From an uncultured Ruminococcus sp. (GTDB taxonomy: Bacteria > Bacillota > Clostridia > Oscillospirales > Ruminococcaceae), in assembly GCA_902783235.1 (NCBI GenBank), contig CACZQG010000361.1:1-5639 (forward strand): DNA of 5,639 bases, in the 5' to 3' direction. Of this stretch, positions 1-5,639 are shown piece after piece (positions within the stretch are counted from its first letter, which is position 1; every line of letters begins with the position of its first letter). Both the position numbers and the translations under genes were made by a program. The notes under the pieces are model-generated. The model was given only the letters and a program-made list of their open reading frames with translations. It made no database searches and was not told where the DNA came from.

Positions 1-4
1 CACC

Positions 5-53
5 CTGCACAAGCTGCTGCATTGCAGGTCATCCCACAAGGATACTTGTGCAG
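5..53. repeat. Nested inverted repeats downstream of pgsA
   Basis: A perfect 9-bp inverted repeat, CTGCACAAG (5-13) and CTTGTGCAG (45-53), encloses a 31-nt loop. Within it, CACAAG (35-40) and CTTGTG (45-50) form a second perfect 6-bp hairpin with a 4-nt loop, using the same right arm, and CTGC (17-20) with GCAG (24-27) forms a small third one. The first two stems are mutually exclusive. Neither is followed by a T-tract on the minus strand, so a simple terminator is not supported. Positions 1-67 otherwise hold no gene I can support. Confidence 0.45.
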
Positions 54-67
54 TATTGCCTTAATAT

Positions 68-655
68 CTACTTGTCGGAATTTATGTATTTTCCATAGCC
101 TTTCAGGTAAATGATACCCGATATAACTGTCAGAAGAGCCGACAGCCATATTACAGACTGTTCTATTATGCTGACAATACGGTCGGTGTTGTCAGGCATA
201 TTTATATTGAACCAGTTAAAGTCATTTTTCAGTGCAATCAGCAGCAGGATCAGCACCAGCGCCCCCATAGTAACGGCTGTTTTCAGCTTACCTGAAAATC
301 CTGCTGCGACTACTACGCCCTTGTCGGCTGTTACAAGCCGCAGTCCCGACACCATAAATTCCCTTGCTATTATGATTATAAAGGGTATAGCGCTTATTAT
401 ATCAAGATCCACGAATACCGCAAGTGCTGCCATTACCAGTGCCTTATCAGCCAAAGGATCCAGAAACTTCCCGAAATTGGTCACAAGACCCTGTTTTCTT
501 GCAATGTGACCATCCAGTGCATCTGTGAGAGATGCTATAACAAAAACGAAAAGTCCTATGGTATAGCTGTATGGGATAGCCCTCACATACATAAACACAA
601 GGAATACAGGGATAAGCACCGCCCTGAGTATCGTAAGCCTGTTTGGAAGATTCAT
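68..655 (-). CDS. pgsA: CDP-diacylglycerol--glycerol-3-phosphate 3-phosphatidyltransferase PgsA
   Basis: PgsA transfers the phosphatidyl group from CDP-diacylglycerol to glycerol-3-phosphate at the membrane, the committed step towards phosphatidylglycerol and cardiolipin. The 195-residue length is typical. The full CDP-alcohol phosphotransferase signature is present: D45-x2-D48-G49-x2-A52-R53-x8-G62-x3-D66-x3-D70, so the metal-binding aspartates are intact. The N-terminal MNLPNRLTILRAVLIPVF is the standard PgsA opening. Hydrophobic segments lie near 11-24, 31-46, 72-98, 127-141 and 163-185, consistent with a polytopic membrane protein. ATG at 655 is 2 nt after the rimO stop (TAATAATG) and has AGGTGG 10 nt upstream inside rimO. 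The gene ends in TAG. A different CDP-alcohol transferase of the family is possible in principle, but the opening residues and the pairing with rimO favour PgsA. Confidence 0.93.
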   Translation of the reverse strand: MNLPNRLTILRAVLIPVFLVFMYVRAIPYSYTIGLFVFVIASLTDALDGHIARKQGLVTNFGKFLDPLADKALVMAALAVFVDLDIISAIPFIIIIAREFMVSGLRLVTADKGVVVAAGFSGKLKTAVTMGALVLILLLIALKNDFNWFNINMPDNTDRIVSIIEQSVIWLSALLTVISGIIYLKGYGKYINSDK

Positions 656-657
656 TA

Positions 658-1986
658 TTATTCTGCCACCTCTCCGATGAGATCATAATCAAGTGTTTCT
701 GTTATTTTAACATTTACATACTGACCTACAGACAGCGGCTTTTCGCTGCTGAAAAATACTTTTCCGTCAATGTCCGGGGCATCAGCCTGTGTCCTGCCGA
801 AAAAGCACTCGGCATACTTGTCAAAGCCCTCAACCACCACTTCAACTGTCTTATCCTGATACTTCTTACAGTTTTCCTCACTGATGAGCTGCTGGCTCTC
901 CATAATGTTTTCCATTCGCCGCTGCTTTACCTCATCATCTATCTGATCGTCAAATTTTGCTGCCGCAGTACCCTCCTCACGGGAATAGGGGAAGCATCCC
1001 AGTCTGTCAAAGCGCATTTCCTTTACAAATTCTGCCAGCTCCTCAAACTGCTCCTCTGTCTCTCCGGGGAAGCCTGTTATAAGGGTAGTTCTTATTATCA
1101 TGTCAGGTATACGCTGACGCAGCCTGTTCATAAGAGATACCAGCTCCTCATGAGTGCTTTTTCTGTTCATACGCCTGAGTATCTCATTATTGCAATGCTG
1201 TATAGGTATATCCATATACTTTACTATTTTTTCCTGCTTCGCCATAACGTCTATAAGCTCGTTTGTTATCCTCTCAGGGTAGCAGTACAGCACTCGTATC
1301 CAGTGAAGTTTGTCTATTTCACAAAGTCTGTTCAGCAGCTCGGGCAGTCTGCCCTCACCGTACAGATCCTCCCCATAGCGTGTGGTATCCTGGGCTATAA
1401 CAATAAGCTCGGTAACGCCGTTTTCAGCAAAATACTCTGCCTGCTTTATTATATCCTCCATAGGAGCGCTTCTGTATCCGCCTCTTATCCCGGGGATCGC
1501 ACAGTATGTACAATTATTGCTGCAGCCCTCGGCTATTTTAAGATATGCAAAAAAGGGAAGAGTTGATATTATCCTGTCCCCTGTTATTTCCAGACACTGA
1601 TTTGAAGGAAAGCTTACTACATTCTCATCCTCCAGAACAGAATCAAGTATATCTGCAATATTAGGCTGTTCCCCCAGTCCTACAACTGCATCGATCTCGG
1701 GGAACTCCTTTTTCACTTCATCTTTATATCTTTCGGCAAGGCAGCCTGTTGCGATGATCTTCTTTATCCTGCCTTCATTTTTCAGCTTTATAAGCTCCAC
1801 AAAGGTCTCTATGGCTTCTTCCTTTGCCGACTGTATGAATCCGCAGGTATTCACCACTGCCACATCTGACAGACCCGGCTCTGTTACCAGCTCATATCCT
1901 CTTTTTCTGAGCTTATGAAGCATCATCTCGGAATCCACTAAATTTTTAGAGCAGCCGAGAGACACCAGACCGACTTTTACTGACAT
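658..1986 (-). CDS. rimO: Ribosomal protein S12 methylthiotransferase RimO
   Basis: RimO is a radical-SAM enzyme that adds a methylthio group to a conserved aspartate of ribosomal protein S12. With the start at 1986 the protein has 442 residues. The N-terminal UPF0004 domain holds three cysteines for the second iron-sulfur cluster: C12 in SLGCSKNLVDSE, C48 in VNTCGF and C82 in ATGCLAERY. The radical-SAM triad C155-x3-C159-x2-C162 lies in AEGCSNNCTYCAIP, followed by IRGGYRSAPMEDI, which is typical of RimO rather than MiaB. A TRAM domain covers roughly the last 70 residues. Start choice: AGGAG (1995-1999) is 8 nt from the ATG at 1986 but only 2 nt from the in-frame ATG at 1992, so 1986 is preferred; using 1992 would add two residues and give an ATGA overlap with recX. 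The stop is 2 nt before pgsA. Confidence 0.95.
   Translation of the reverse strand: MSVKVGLVSLGCSKNLVDSEMMLHKLRKRGYELVTEPGLSDVAVVNTCGFIQSAKEEAIETFVELIKLKNEGRIKKIIATGCLAERYKDEVKKEFPEIDAVVGLGEQPNIADILDSVLEDENVVSFPSNQCLEITGDRIISTLPFFAYLKIAEGCSNNCTYCAIPGIRGGYRSAPMEDIIKQAEYFAENGVTELIVIAQDTTRYGEDLYGEGRLPELLNRLCEIDKLHWIRVLYCYPERITNELIDVMAKQEKIVKYMDIPIQHCNNEILRRMNRKSTHEELVSLMNRLRQRIPDMIIRTTLITGFPGETEEQFEELAEFVKEMRFDRLGCFPYSREEGTAAAKFDDQIDDEVKQRRMENIMESQQLISEENCKKYQDKTVEVVVEGFDKYAECFFGRTQADAPDIDGKVFFSSEKPLSVGQYVNVKITETLDYDLIGEVAE
666..671 (-). promoter_or_regulatory. Ribosome binding site for pgsA
   Basis: AGGTGG on the minus strand, 10 nt before the pgsA ATG, embedded in the last codons of rimO. The spacing is slightly long but acceptable. 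Confidence 0.6.
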
Positions 1987-1988
1987 TT

Positions 1989-2615
1989 TCATATCTCCTG
2001 TTCTCTGTATATATATTCCTTCACTGCACGGTCTATGTCACCGTACTCATAGCCTGCACGAAGCAGAGCGTTTTTGACCTTATCTGTATTCTTACGATCC
2101 TGCGGATCAAGAAGTCTGTGGGCATATTTTCTTTCAATAAGCGTCAGAAGTCTTTCCTCAAGTCCTTCCATAGCTTCTTCAATAGCTTCATCGGCGGTCC
2201 TGCCCTTTATTCCTCTGCGATAAAGCTCATCTCTTACACGTCTGGGGCCGTATAGCTTGCAATTCATGTAATTATAGACAAGTGCTTTTGCAAAACGCCT
2301 GTCGTTCACATATCCTTTTTTTGCCATAAGGTCACATACCTTAAAGCAGATATCCTCGGGGTAATTATTTTTCAGCTTTTCAAAAAGCTGTCTGTAGGAG
2401 TACTCCCTTTCGTTTATCAGGTACATGGCACGGCGTGAAGCCTTACGCAGCTCGGAGGAATACATTATCCTTGTGAATGTGTCCCTGTCTATCTCCATGC
2501 CCTCACAAAGAGAAAATTTTTCCTTTATCTCCTTATTTATGTAGATACGCTTATCCCCGTCTGCTATAAGACAGTAGGTATCTCCCTTATATATCTCCAG
2601 TGTGGTTATTATCAT
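1989..2615 (-). CDS. recX: Regulatory protein RecX
   Basis: RecX binds RecA filaments and modulates, usually inhibits, their activity. The 208-residue product has the all-helical, basic pattern of the family: a first repeat AMYLINEREYSYRQLFEKL (63-81), a central GYVNDRRFAKALVYNYMNCKLYGPRRVRDELYRRGI (101-136), which is the most diagnostic part, and a third repeat ending at DIDRAVKEYI (193-202). The N-terminal ~55 residues form a probable small beta-rich extension (KGDTYCLIADGDKRIYINKEI), as seen in many Firmicute RecX proteins. It lies directly downstream of recA, the classical position. The ATG at 2615 has only a weak AGAG ribosome site 8 nt upstream, in contrast to the strong sites of its neighbours, which would fit lower expression than RecA. 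Its TGA stop lies 2 nt before the preferred rimO start. The assignment rests on motif pattern and context. Confidence 0.92.
   Translation of the reverse strand: MIITTLEIYKGDTYCLIADGDKRIYINKEIKEKFSLCEGMEIDRDTFTRIMYSSELRKASRRAMYLINEREYSYRQLFEKLKNNYPEDICFKVCDLMAKKGYVNDRRFAKALVYNYMNCKLYGPRRVRDELYRRGIKGRTADEAIEEAMEGLEERLLTLIERKYAHRLLDPQDRKNTDKVKNALLRAGYEYGDIDRAVKEYIYREQEI
1995..1999 (-). promoter_or_regulatory. Ribosome binding site deciding the rimO start
   Basis: AGGAG on the minus strand, inside the recX 3' end. The spacing is 8 nt to the ATG at 1986 and only 2 nt to the ATG at 1992, so it supports the shorter RimO that begins MSVKVGLVSLGC. Confidence 0.8.
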
Positions 2616-2672
2616 ATGTTTTTCTCTGTTGATCTGCAGCTGGACTGACTGCCGGGCTGCATAAGGACAGCT
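2616..2672 (-). other. recA-recX intergenic gap with a weak inverted repeat
   Basis: This 57-nt gap is the only real intergenic space between the genes. It holds GCTGC (2656-2660) and its complement GCAGC (2636-2640), a 5-bp stem with a 15-nt loop when transcribed from the minus strand, partly extendable by two GC pairs across a small internal loop. No T-tract follows, so it is not a standard intrinsic terminator. The recX ribosome site in it is weak (AGAG, 2624-2627). I see no convincing promoter. The gap may lower recX output relative to recA; that is inference. Confidence 0.35.
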
Positions 2673-3866
2673 TTAATCTGCCGGGTCAAATTCATCCAGA
2701 TCGTCCTCTGCATCCACTATTGCATCTATATCGTCAAGTGCATCCTCCGGATCCACCATAGCAGCTGCCTGCTCTGCTCTCTGATCCAGCTCGTCATCAT
2801 CGTGCTTTGAGCCTATAGATTCCAGCGCATCCTTATTCTCTTTTATCTTTTCCTCTATCTCAGCCAGCAGCTCAGGATCTCTTTCAAGAATTATCCTTAC
2901 ATTGTCCTTGCCCTGTCCCAGCTTGGTATCTCCGTAGCTGAACCAGGAGCCGCTCTTCTTTATTATATCCAGATCTACAGCAATGTCGATGACCTCTCCC
3001 ATACGGGAAATGCCCTTGCCGTAAATAAGATCAAATTCACATTCCTTGAAGGGAGGTGCAACCTTGTTTTTCTTGATCTTCAGCTTTGTTCTGGAGCCTA
3101 TCTGTTCTCCATGCTCCTTTATAGCCTCACCCTTACGCACATCTATTATTACCGAGGAGTAGAATTTCAGCGCACGTCCGCCGGGGGTAGTTTCCGGATT
3201 TCCGTAAAGCACACCGATCTTCTCACGTATCTGATTTATGAATATGGCGACACAGTTTGTCTTGGAAAGTATGGGTGTAAGCTTTCTCATAGCCTGAGAC
3301 ATGAGTCTTGCCAGCTGACCCACATTTGAATCCCCCATATTGCCGTCGATCTCGGCTTTTGTGGTAAGAGCTGCGACCGAGTCAAGTACAACAACATCAA
3401 TAGCACCTGAACGCACCAGTGCTTCCATGATCTCCAGTGCCTCCTCACCGCTGTTGGGCTGCGAAACAAGAAGATCATCCACATTAACGCCGATCGCCTT
3501 GGCATATTTCGGGTCAAGAGCGTGTTCCACGTCTACAAATGCCACCTCGCCCCCCAGCTTCTGTGCCTGGGCGATAATACTCAGAGCAACGGTGGTCTTA
3601 CCTGAGCTTTCGGGCCCATACAGCTCAACGATACGTCCTCTTGGTACGCCGCCGATACCCAGTGCCAGATCCAGTCCCATGGATCCGGTAGGGATGCTGT
3701 CTACCTGCATTGTCTCATTGGCACCCAGCTTTATGATCGCTCCCTTGCCGAATGCTTTCTCTATCTGTGCAATAGCACCCTGCAAAGCCTTTTTCTTTTC
3801 ATCCTTTGTAGTGGGAAGTGCAAGCCCTGCGCTTTTTCCCTTGGCTTTCAGATCTTTTTTTGCCAT
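2673..3866 (-). CDS. recA: DNA recombinase RecA
   Basis: RecA forms ATP-dependent filaments on single-stranded DNA, drives strand exchange and stimulates LexA self-cleavage. The 397-residue product carries Walker A GPESSGKT (84-91), the catalytic Glu of VDVEHALD (E114), Walker [11 protein letters not shown] (158-167), and the L2 region [22 protein letters not shown] (209-230), including the ATP-sensing Q212. Positions match E. coli RecA with an offset of 18. The start is ATG at 3866: GGAGG lies 9 nt upstream and the protein then begins MAKKDLK. The frame extends to an ATG at 3926, but that would add 20 basic residues inside prmC. Two features are odd. In L1, [10 protein letters not shown] replaces the usual GDSHVGLQAR. 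The C-terminus ends in a long, strongly acidic tail (355-397, about 20 Asp/Glu). The start is coupled to the prmC stop, and recX follows after 57 nt. Confidence 0.98.
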   Translation of the reverse strand: MAKKDLKAKGKSAGLALPTTKDEKKKALQGAIAQIEKAFGKGAIIKLGANETMQVDSIPTGSMGLDLALGIGGVPRGRIVELYGPESSGKTTVALSIIAQAQKLGGEVAFVDVEHALDPKYAKAIGVNVDDLLVSQPNSGEEALEIMEALVRSGAIDVVVLDSVAALTTKAEIDGNMGDSNVGQLARLMSQAMRKLTPILSKTNCVAIFINQIREKIGVLYGNPETTPGGRALKFYSSVIIDVRKGEAIKEHGEQIGSRTKLKIKKNKVAPPFKECEFDLIYGKGISRMGEVIDIAVDLDIIKKSGSWFSYGDTKLGQGKDNVRIILERDPELLAEIEEKIKENKDALESIGSKHDDDELDQRAEQAAAMVDPEDALDDIDAIVDAEDDLDEFDPAD

Positions 3867-4726
3867 TATCCTATTCCTCCGTTTTTCCCTTTGACCACCC
3901 TGTGTATTCCGCACAGATCGTCCCATATTTCAATGTCTGTAAAACTGTTTTTTTCAAATATTTCGCCTACCGCCCCGGTTTGTCCCATTCCGGTCTCAAA
4001 TAGCATAACACCGTCTTTTTTAAGGGTCATTTTCCAGAGGGGTATTATTTTTCTGTAAAACCGCAGTCCGTCCCCGCCGCCGAAAAGGGCAAGCTCCGGC
4101 TCATATTTTACCTCTTTTTGCAGCTCGTCCATATCCTTTTCCGTAAGATAAGGCGGATTACATAGTATCATATCAATATCACTAAAGCTTTCAGCCGTGC
4201 TTTTTTCAAGTACATCGGCATTCACCACCTCTATACCGGCATGATGAAGCTCTGCATTTTTATTGATATAGCCTATGGCTTTTTCGGATATTTCAACAAC
4301 CGTCACATTAAATTGTGGAAAACGTGTTTTCACAGTGACTGCTATACACCCGGATCCGGAGCACAGGTCAAGTACTGTCAGGCATTTGTCTGTAGACTCT
4401 GCCAGAAGGCTCAGTGCTTTATCTACCAGTATCTCTGTATCCTGACGTGGGATCAGGACCCCCTCCCCCACATAAAACTCCAGTCCGTAAAACTCCCACT
4501 TGCCCAGCAGGTATTGGAGGGGTTCCCCCTGACAGCGGCGTATCAGCAGGCTGTCAGCGTAATTGACCTGCTCCCGTGTTACTGTGTCACGGCTGATAAG
4601 TATATCCGGGAGCTTTTTTTTGAATATATGTTCGCTGAAACACATAGCTTCAAATTCCGGGCTTTCTATGCCGTTGCCCGAAAGAACTTTTTTGATGTGC
4701 AGATACAGCTCCTTGCTTGTCACCAC
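3866..4726 (-). CDS. prmC: Peptide chain release factor N5-glutamine methyltransferase PrmC (HemK)
   Basis: PrmC uses S-adenosylmethionine to methylate the glutamine of the GGQ motif in release factors RF1 and RF2, in the cytoplasm. The 286-residue product has the usual family length. An N-terminal helical domain covers about 1-80, followed by the family block [11 protein letters not shown] (91-101). The methyltransferase fold shows the SAM-binding loop DLCSGSG (120-126), an acidic residue in VVEIS (E146) suited to the ribose, and the diagnostic NPPY (190-193) that binds the target glutamine. The start is GTG at 4726, with an AGAGGA ribosome site 6 nt upstream; a second GTG follows directly at 4723 and is a possible alternative. 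The start overlaps the DUF1385 stop by 7 nt, and the TAA stop overlaps the recA ATG as TAATG. The usual partner prfA is not downstream here. The assignment is secure from the motifs alone. Confidence 0.96.
   Translation of the reverse strand: MVTSKELYLHIKKVLSGNGIESPEFEAMCFSEHIFKKKLPDILISRDTVTREQVNYADSLLIRRCQGEPLQYLLGKWEFYGLEFYVGEGVLIPRQDTEILVDKALSLLAESTDKCLTVLDLCSGSGCIAVTVKTRFPQFNVTVVEISEKAIGYINKNAELHHAGIEVVNADVLEKSTAESFSDIDMILCNPPYLTEKDMDELQKEVKYEPELALFGGGDGLRFYRKIIPLWKMTLKKDGVMLFETGMGQTGAVGEIFEKNSFTDIEIWDDLCGIHRVVKGKNGGIG
3876..3880 (-). promoter_or_regulatory. Ribosome binding site deciding the recA start
   Basis: GGAGG on the minus strand lies 9 nt before the ATG at 3866, inside the last codons of prmC. 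It fixes the recA start against the in-frame ATG at 3926, and with the TAATG overlap indicates translational coupling of recA to prmC. Confidence 0.85.
4621..4634 (-). promoter_or_regulatory. LexA-box-like sequence inside prmC (candidate)
   Basis: The minus strand reads CGAACATATATTCA, which matches 12 of 14 positions of the Gram-positive LexA (DinR) consensus CGAAC-RNRY-GTTYG. It lies about 100 nt inside prmC and about 755 nt upstream of the recA start. I found no better match by eye in the window. Because it is within coding sequence (residues SEHIF of PrmC) and has no clear promoter next to it, chance is a serious alternative. Confidence 0.2.
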
Positions 4727-5639
4727 TTATTATCCTCTAAGTTTTCGGGGATACAGGGCTTCATTGCCGCTATCGCACACTCTATCTGGCTGCTGTCGGG
4801 CTCCTTGGTGGTAATACGCTGTATCCACAGTCCCGGTGCTGATATTATTCTTGTAAACAGGTTTGTATAGCGTCCGGCAATACGTATAAGCTCATAGGAG
4901 ATACCAACCATTACAGGGATGAGTATAATACTTGATACCACTCTCTGCCATACTACCGTAAAGGGAACAAAGCACATTACCAGTATACTAATGAACAGCG
5001 TGATAAATATAAAGCTTGTTCCGCAGCGTGGATGGAATCTCACCTGTTTTTTTACATTTTCCACTGTAAGAGGAAGTCCTGCCTCAAAGCAGGCGATGGT
5101 CTTGTGCTCTGCGCCATGATATTCATAGGTACGGCTCAGATCCTTCATCAGCCTTGTAAATGCCAGATAACCCACAAAAACCGCTATTTTTACAAAGCCC
5201 TCACAAAGAGATATGATTATTCGTGTACTCATAGATGCATTTTCTTTGCTGAAGCCGAAGAAGCTGACTATCCACTTTGGCAGAAATACAAATAATCCTA
5301 TGGCAAATATAAAGCTTACCACTACTGCAACAGTCATTATTGCGCTCATTGCCTTATCGCTCAGCTTTTCATCCTCCGGGGTGGCTTCGTCCTCTGTTAT
5401 CTGCTTTTCAGCCGATTTCATCAGGCAGCGGTATCCATCCTTCATGGATATTACAAAGTTGAATATACCCCTGACAATAGGCGTTTTTCTGTACCATGCA
5501 GTAACGGGATCCTTATCCCATTCCTCAATGTCGATCTCGCCGTTTGGCAGTCTGCAAGCCATTGCACCCTTGTGGACACCATTCATCATAACGCCCTCAA
5601 TAAGTGCCTGTCCGCCGATCTTCGACTTGTGTAAACTGC
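4720..5639 (-). CDS. DUF1385 (YqhQ-like) membrane protein, 5'-partial
   Basis: This is a multi-pass membrane protein of the DUF1385/COG3872 family (B. subtilis YqhQ type); its biochemical function is not established to my knowledge. The frame stays open to the right edge, giving 16 further residues before the first internal Met at 5589. These include GGQALIEGVMM, the family's N-terminal signature, so 5589 is not the real start and only a short N-terminus is missing. Counting from the first complete codon, about 305 residues are visible. Hydrophobic segments lie near 98-120, 138-162, 209-229 and 233-253. Between them sit two conserved polar motifs, YHGAEHKT (173-180) and HPRCGTSF (202-209), whose His, Glu and Cys residues look like a metal or catalytic site; that is inference. 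The C-terminal GLWIQRITTKEPDSSQIE stretch is also family-typical. The gene ends in TGA and overlaps the prmC start by 7 nt, suggesting translational coupling. Family assignment is firm; function is unknown. Confidence 0.93.
   Translation of the reverse strand, partial: SLHKSKIGGQALIEGVMMNGVHKGAMACRLPNGEIDIEEWDKDPVTAWYRKTPIVRGIFNFVISMKDGYRCLMKSAEKQITEDEATPEDEKLSDKAMSAIMTVAVVVSFIFAIGLFVFLPKWIVSFFGFSKENASMSTRIIISLCEGFVKIAVFVGYLAFTRLMKDLSRTYEYHGAEHKTIACFEAGLPLTVENVKKQVRFHPRCGTSFIFITLFISILVMCFVPFTVVWQRVVSSIILIPVMVGISYELIRIAGRYTNLFTRIISAPGLWIQRITTKEPDSSQIECAIAAMKPCIPENLEDNKW
4733..4738 (-). promoter_or_regulatory. Ribosome binding site for the GTG-started prmC
   Basis: AGAGGA on the minus strand, 6 nt before the GTG at 4726 and 9 nt before the second GTG at 4723. 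It lies inside the end of the DUF1385 gene and supports a non-ATG start for prmC. Confidence 0.7.

Noticed and set aside
1..32. Start of a small Cys-containing peptide (MTCNAAACAG...) on the minus strand running off the left edge
   Set aside because: There is no ribosome binding site before the ATG at 32, only ten codons are visible, and the inverted repeats explain the sequence pattern equally well.
35..50. Hairpin CACAAG-TATC-CTTGTG as an intrinsic terminator of the operon
   Set aside because: The stem is short and is followed on the minus strand by GGGATGACC rather than a T-tract.
643..1566. A 307-codon open frame on the plus strand opposite rimO
   Set aside because: It lies almost wholly antisense to rimO, which has every expected motif. 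Its product is rich in Cys, Tyr and Leu with no recognisable domain, as expected of an antisense shadow.
3867..3926. A 20-residue N-terminal extension of RecA from the ATG at 3926
   Set aside because: The GGAGG site sits 9 nt before the ATG at 3866, the extension overlaps the prmC end, and the basic extra residues do not resemble RecA N-termini.
3947..3953. In-frame slippery heptamer A-AAA-AAC in prmC that could shift -1 into the recA frame
   Set aside because: The -1 frame is indeed that of recA, but it meets a TGA after five codons (QFYRH), so no PrmC-RecA fusion can form. No strong downstream pseudoknot was seen.
4002..4030. Possible internal promoter for recA: ATGACC, 17 nt, TATGCT on the minus strand
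   Set aside because: Only 4 of 6 matches in each box; such matches are expected by chance in this AT-rich stretch of coding sequence. Kept only as a site to check if a transcription start is mapped here.
4241..4870. A 209-codon open frame on the plus strand opposite prmC and DUF1385
   Set aside because: It spans the overlap of two real minus-strand genes, shows no family motif, and looks like a shadow of their codon use.

Overview
This window reads as a compact housekeeping operon from a member of the Clostridia, most likely an Oscillospiraceae/Ruminococcus-type Firmicute. The placement rests on the protein style (a Gram-positive-type RecA with an extended N-terminus, a YqhQ/DUF1385 membrane protein, clostridial RimO and PgsA), a moderate GC content of very roughly 45%, strong GGAGG-type ribosome binding sites, and the gene set itself. 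The genus is an inference.

All six supported genes lie on the minus strand, so transcription runs from the right edge to the left. In order they are: a DUF1385 (YqhQ-like) membrane protein whose 5' end is cut by the window edge (4720-5639); prmC, the release-factor glutamine methyltransferase (3866-4726); recA (2673-3866); recX (1989-2615); rimO, the ribosomal protein S12 methylthiotransferase (658-1986); and pgsA, a CDP-diacylglycerol phosphatidyltransferase (68-655). The joints are very tight: a 7-nt overlap, a 1-nt TAATG overlap, a 57-nt gap between recA and recX, then two 2-nt gaps. This suggests one transcript with translational coupling. The first 67 bases, beyond pgsA, hold no supportable gene but contain nested inverted repeats.

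Functionally the operon mixes translation quality and modification (PrmC on RF1/RF2, RimO on ribosomal protein S12), recombination and repair (RecA and its modulator RecX), and membrane biology (PgsA for phosphatidylglycerol synthesis, and the uncharacterised DUF1385 protein). The neighbourhood differs from two common arrangements: prmC is followed directly by recA rather than prfA, and recA is not flanked by cinA or rny, while rimO and pgsA lie downstream of recA.

I see no mobile element, CRISPR array, tRNA or rRNA, and no strong evidence for an undescribed system. The points most worth a second look are the unusual L1 region and long acidic tail of RecA, a LexA-box-like sequence inside prmC, the unsolved DUF1385 protein coupled to prmC, and the alternative stem-loops after pgsA.
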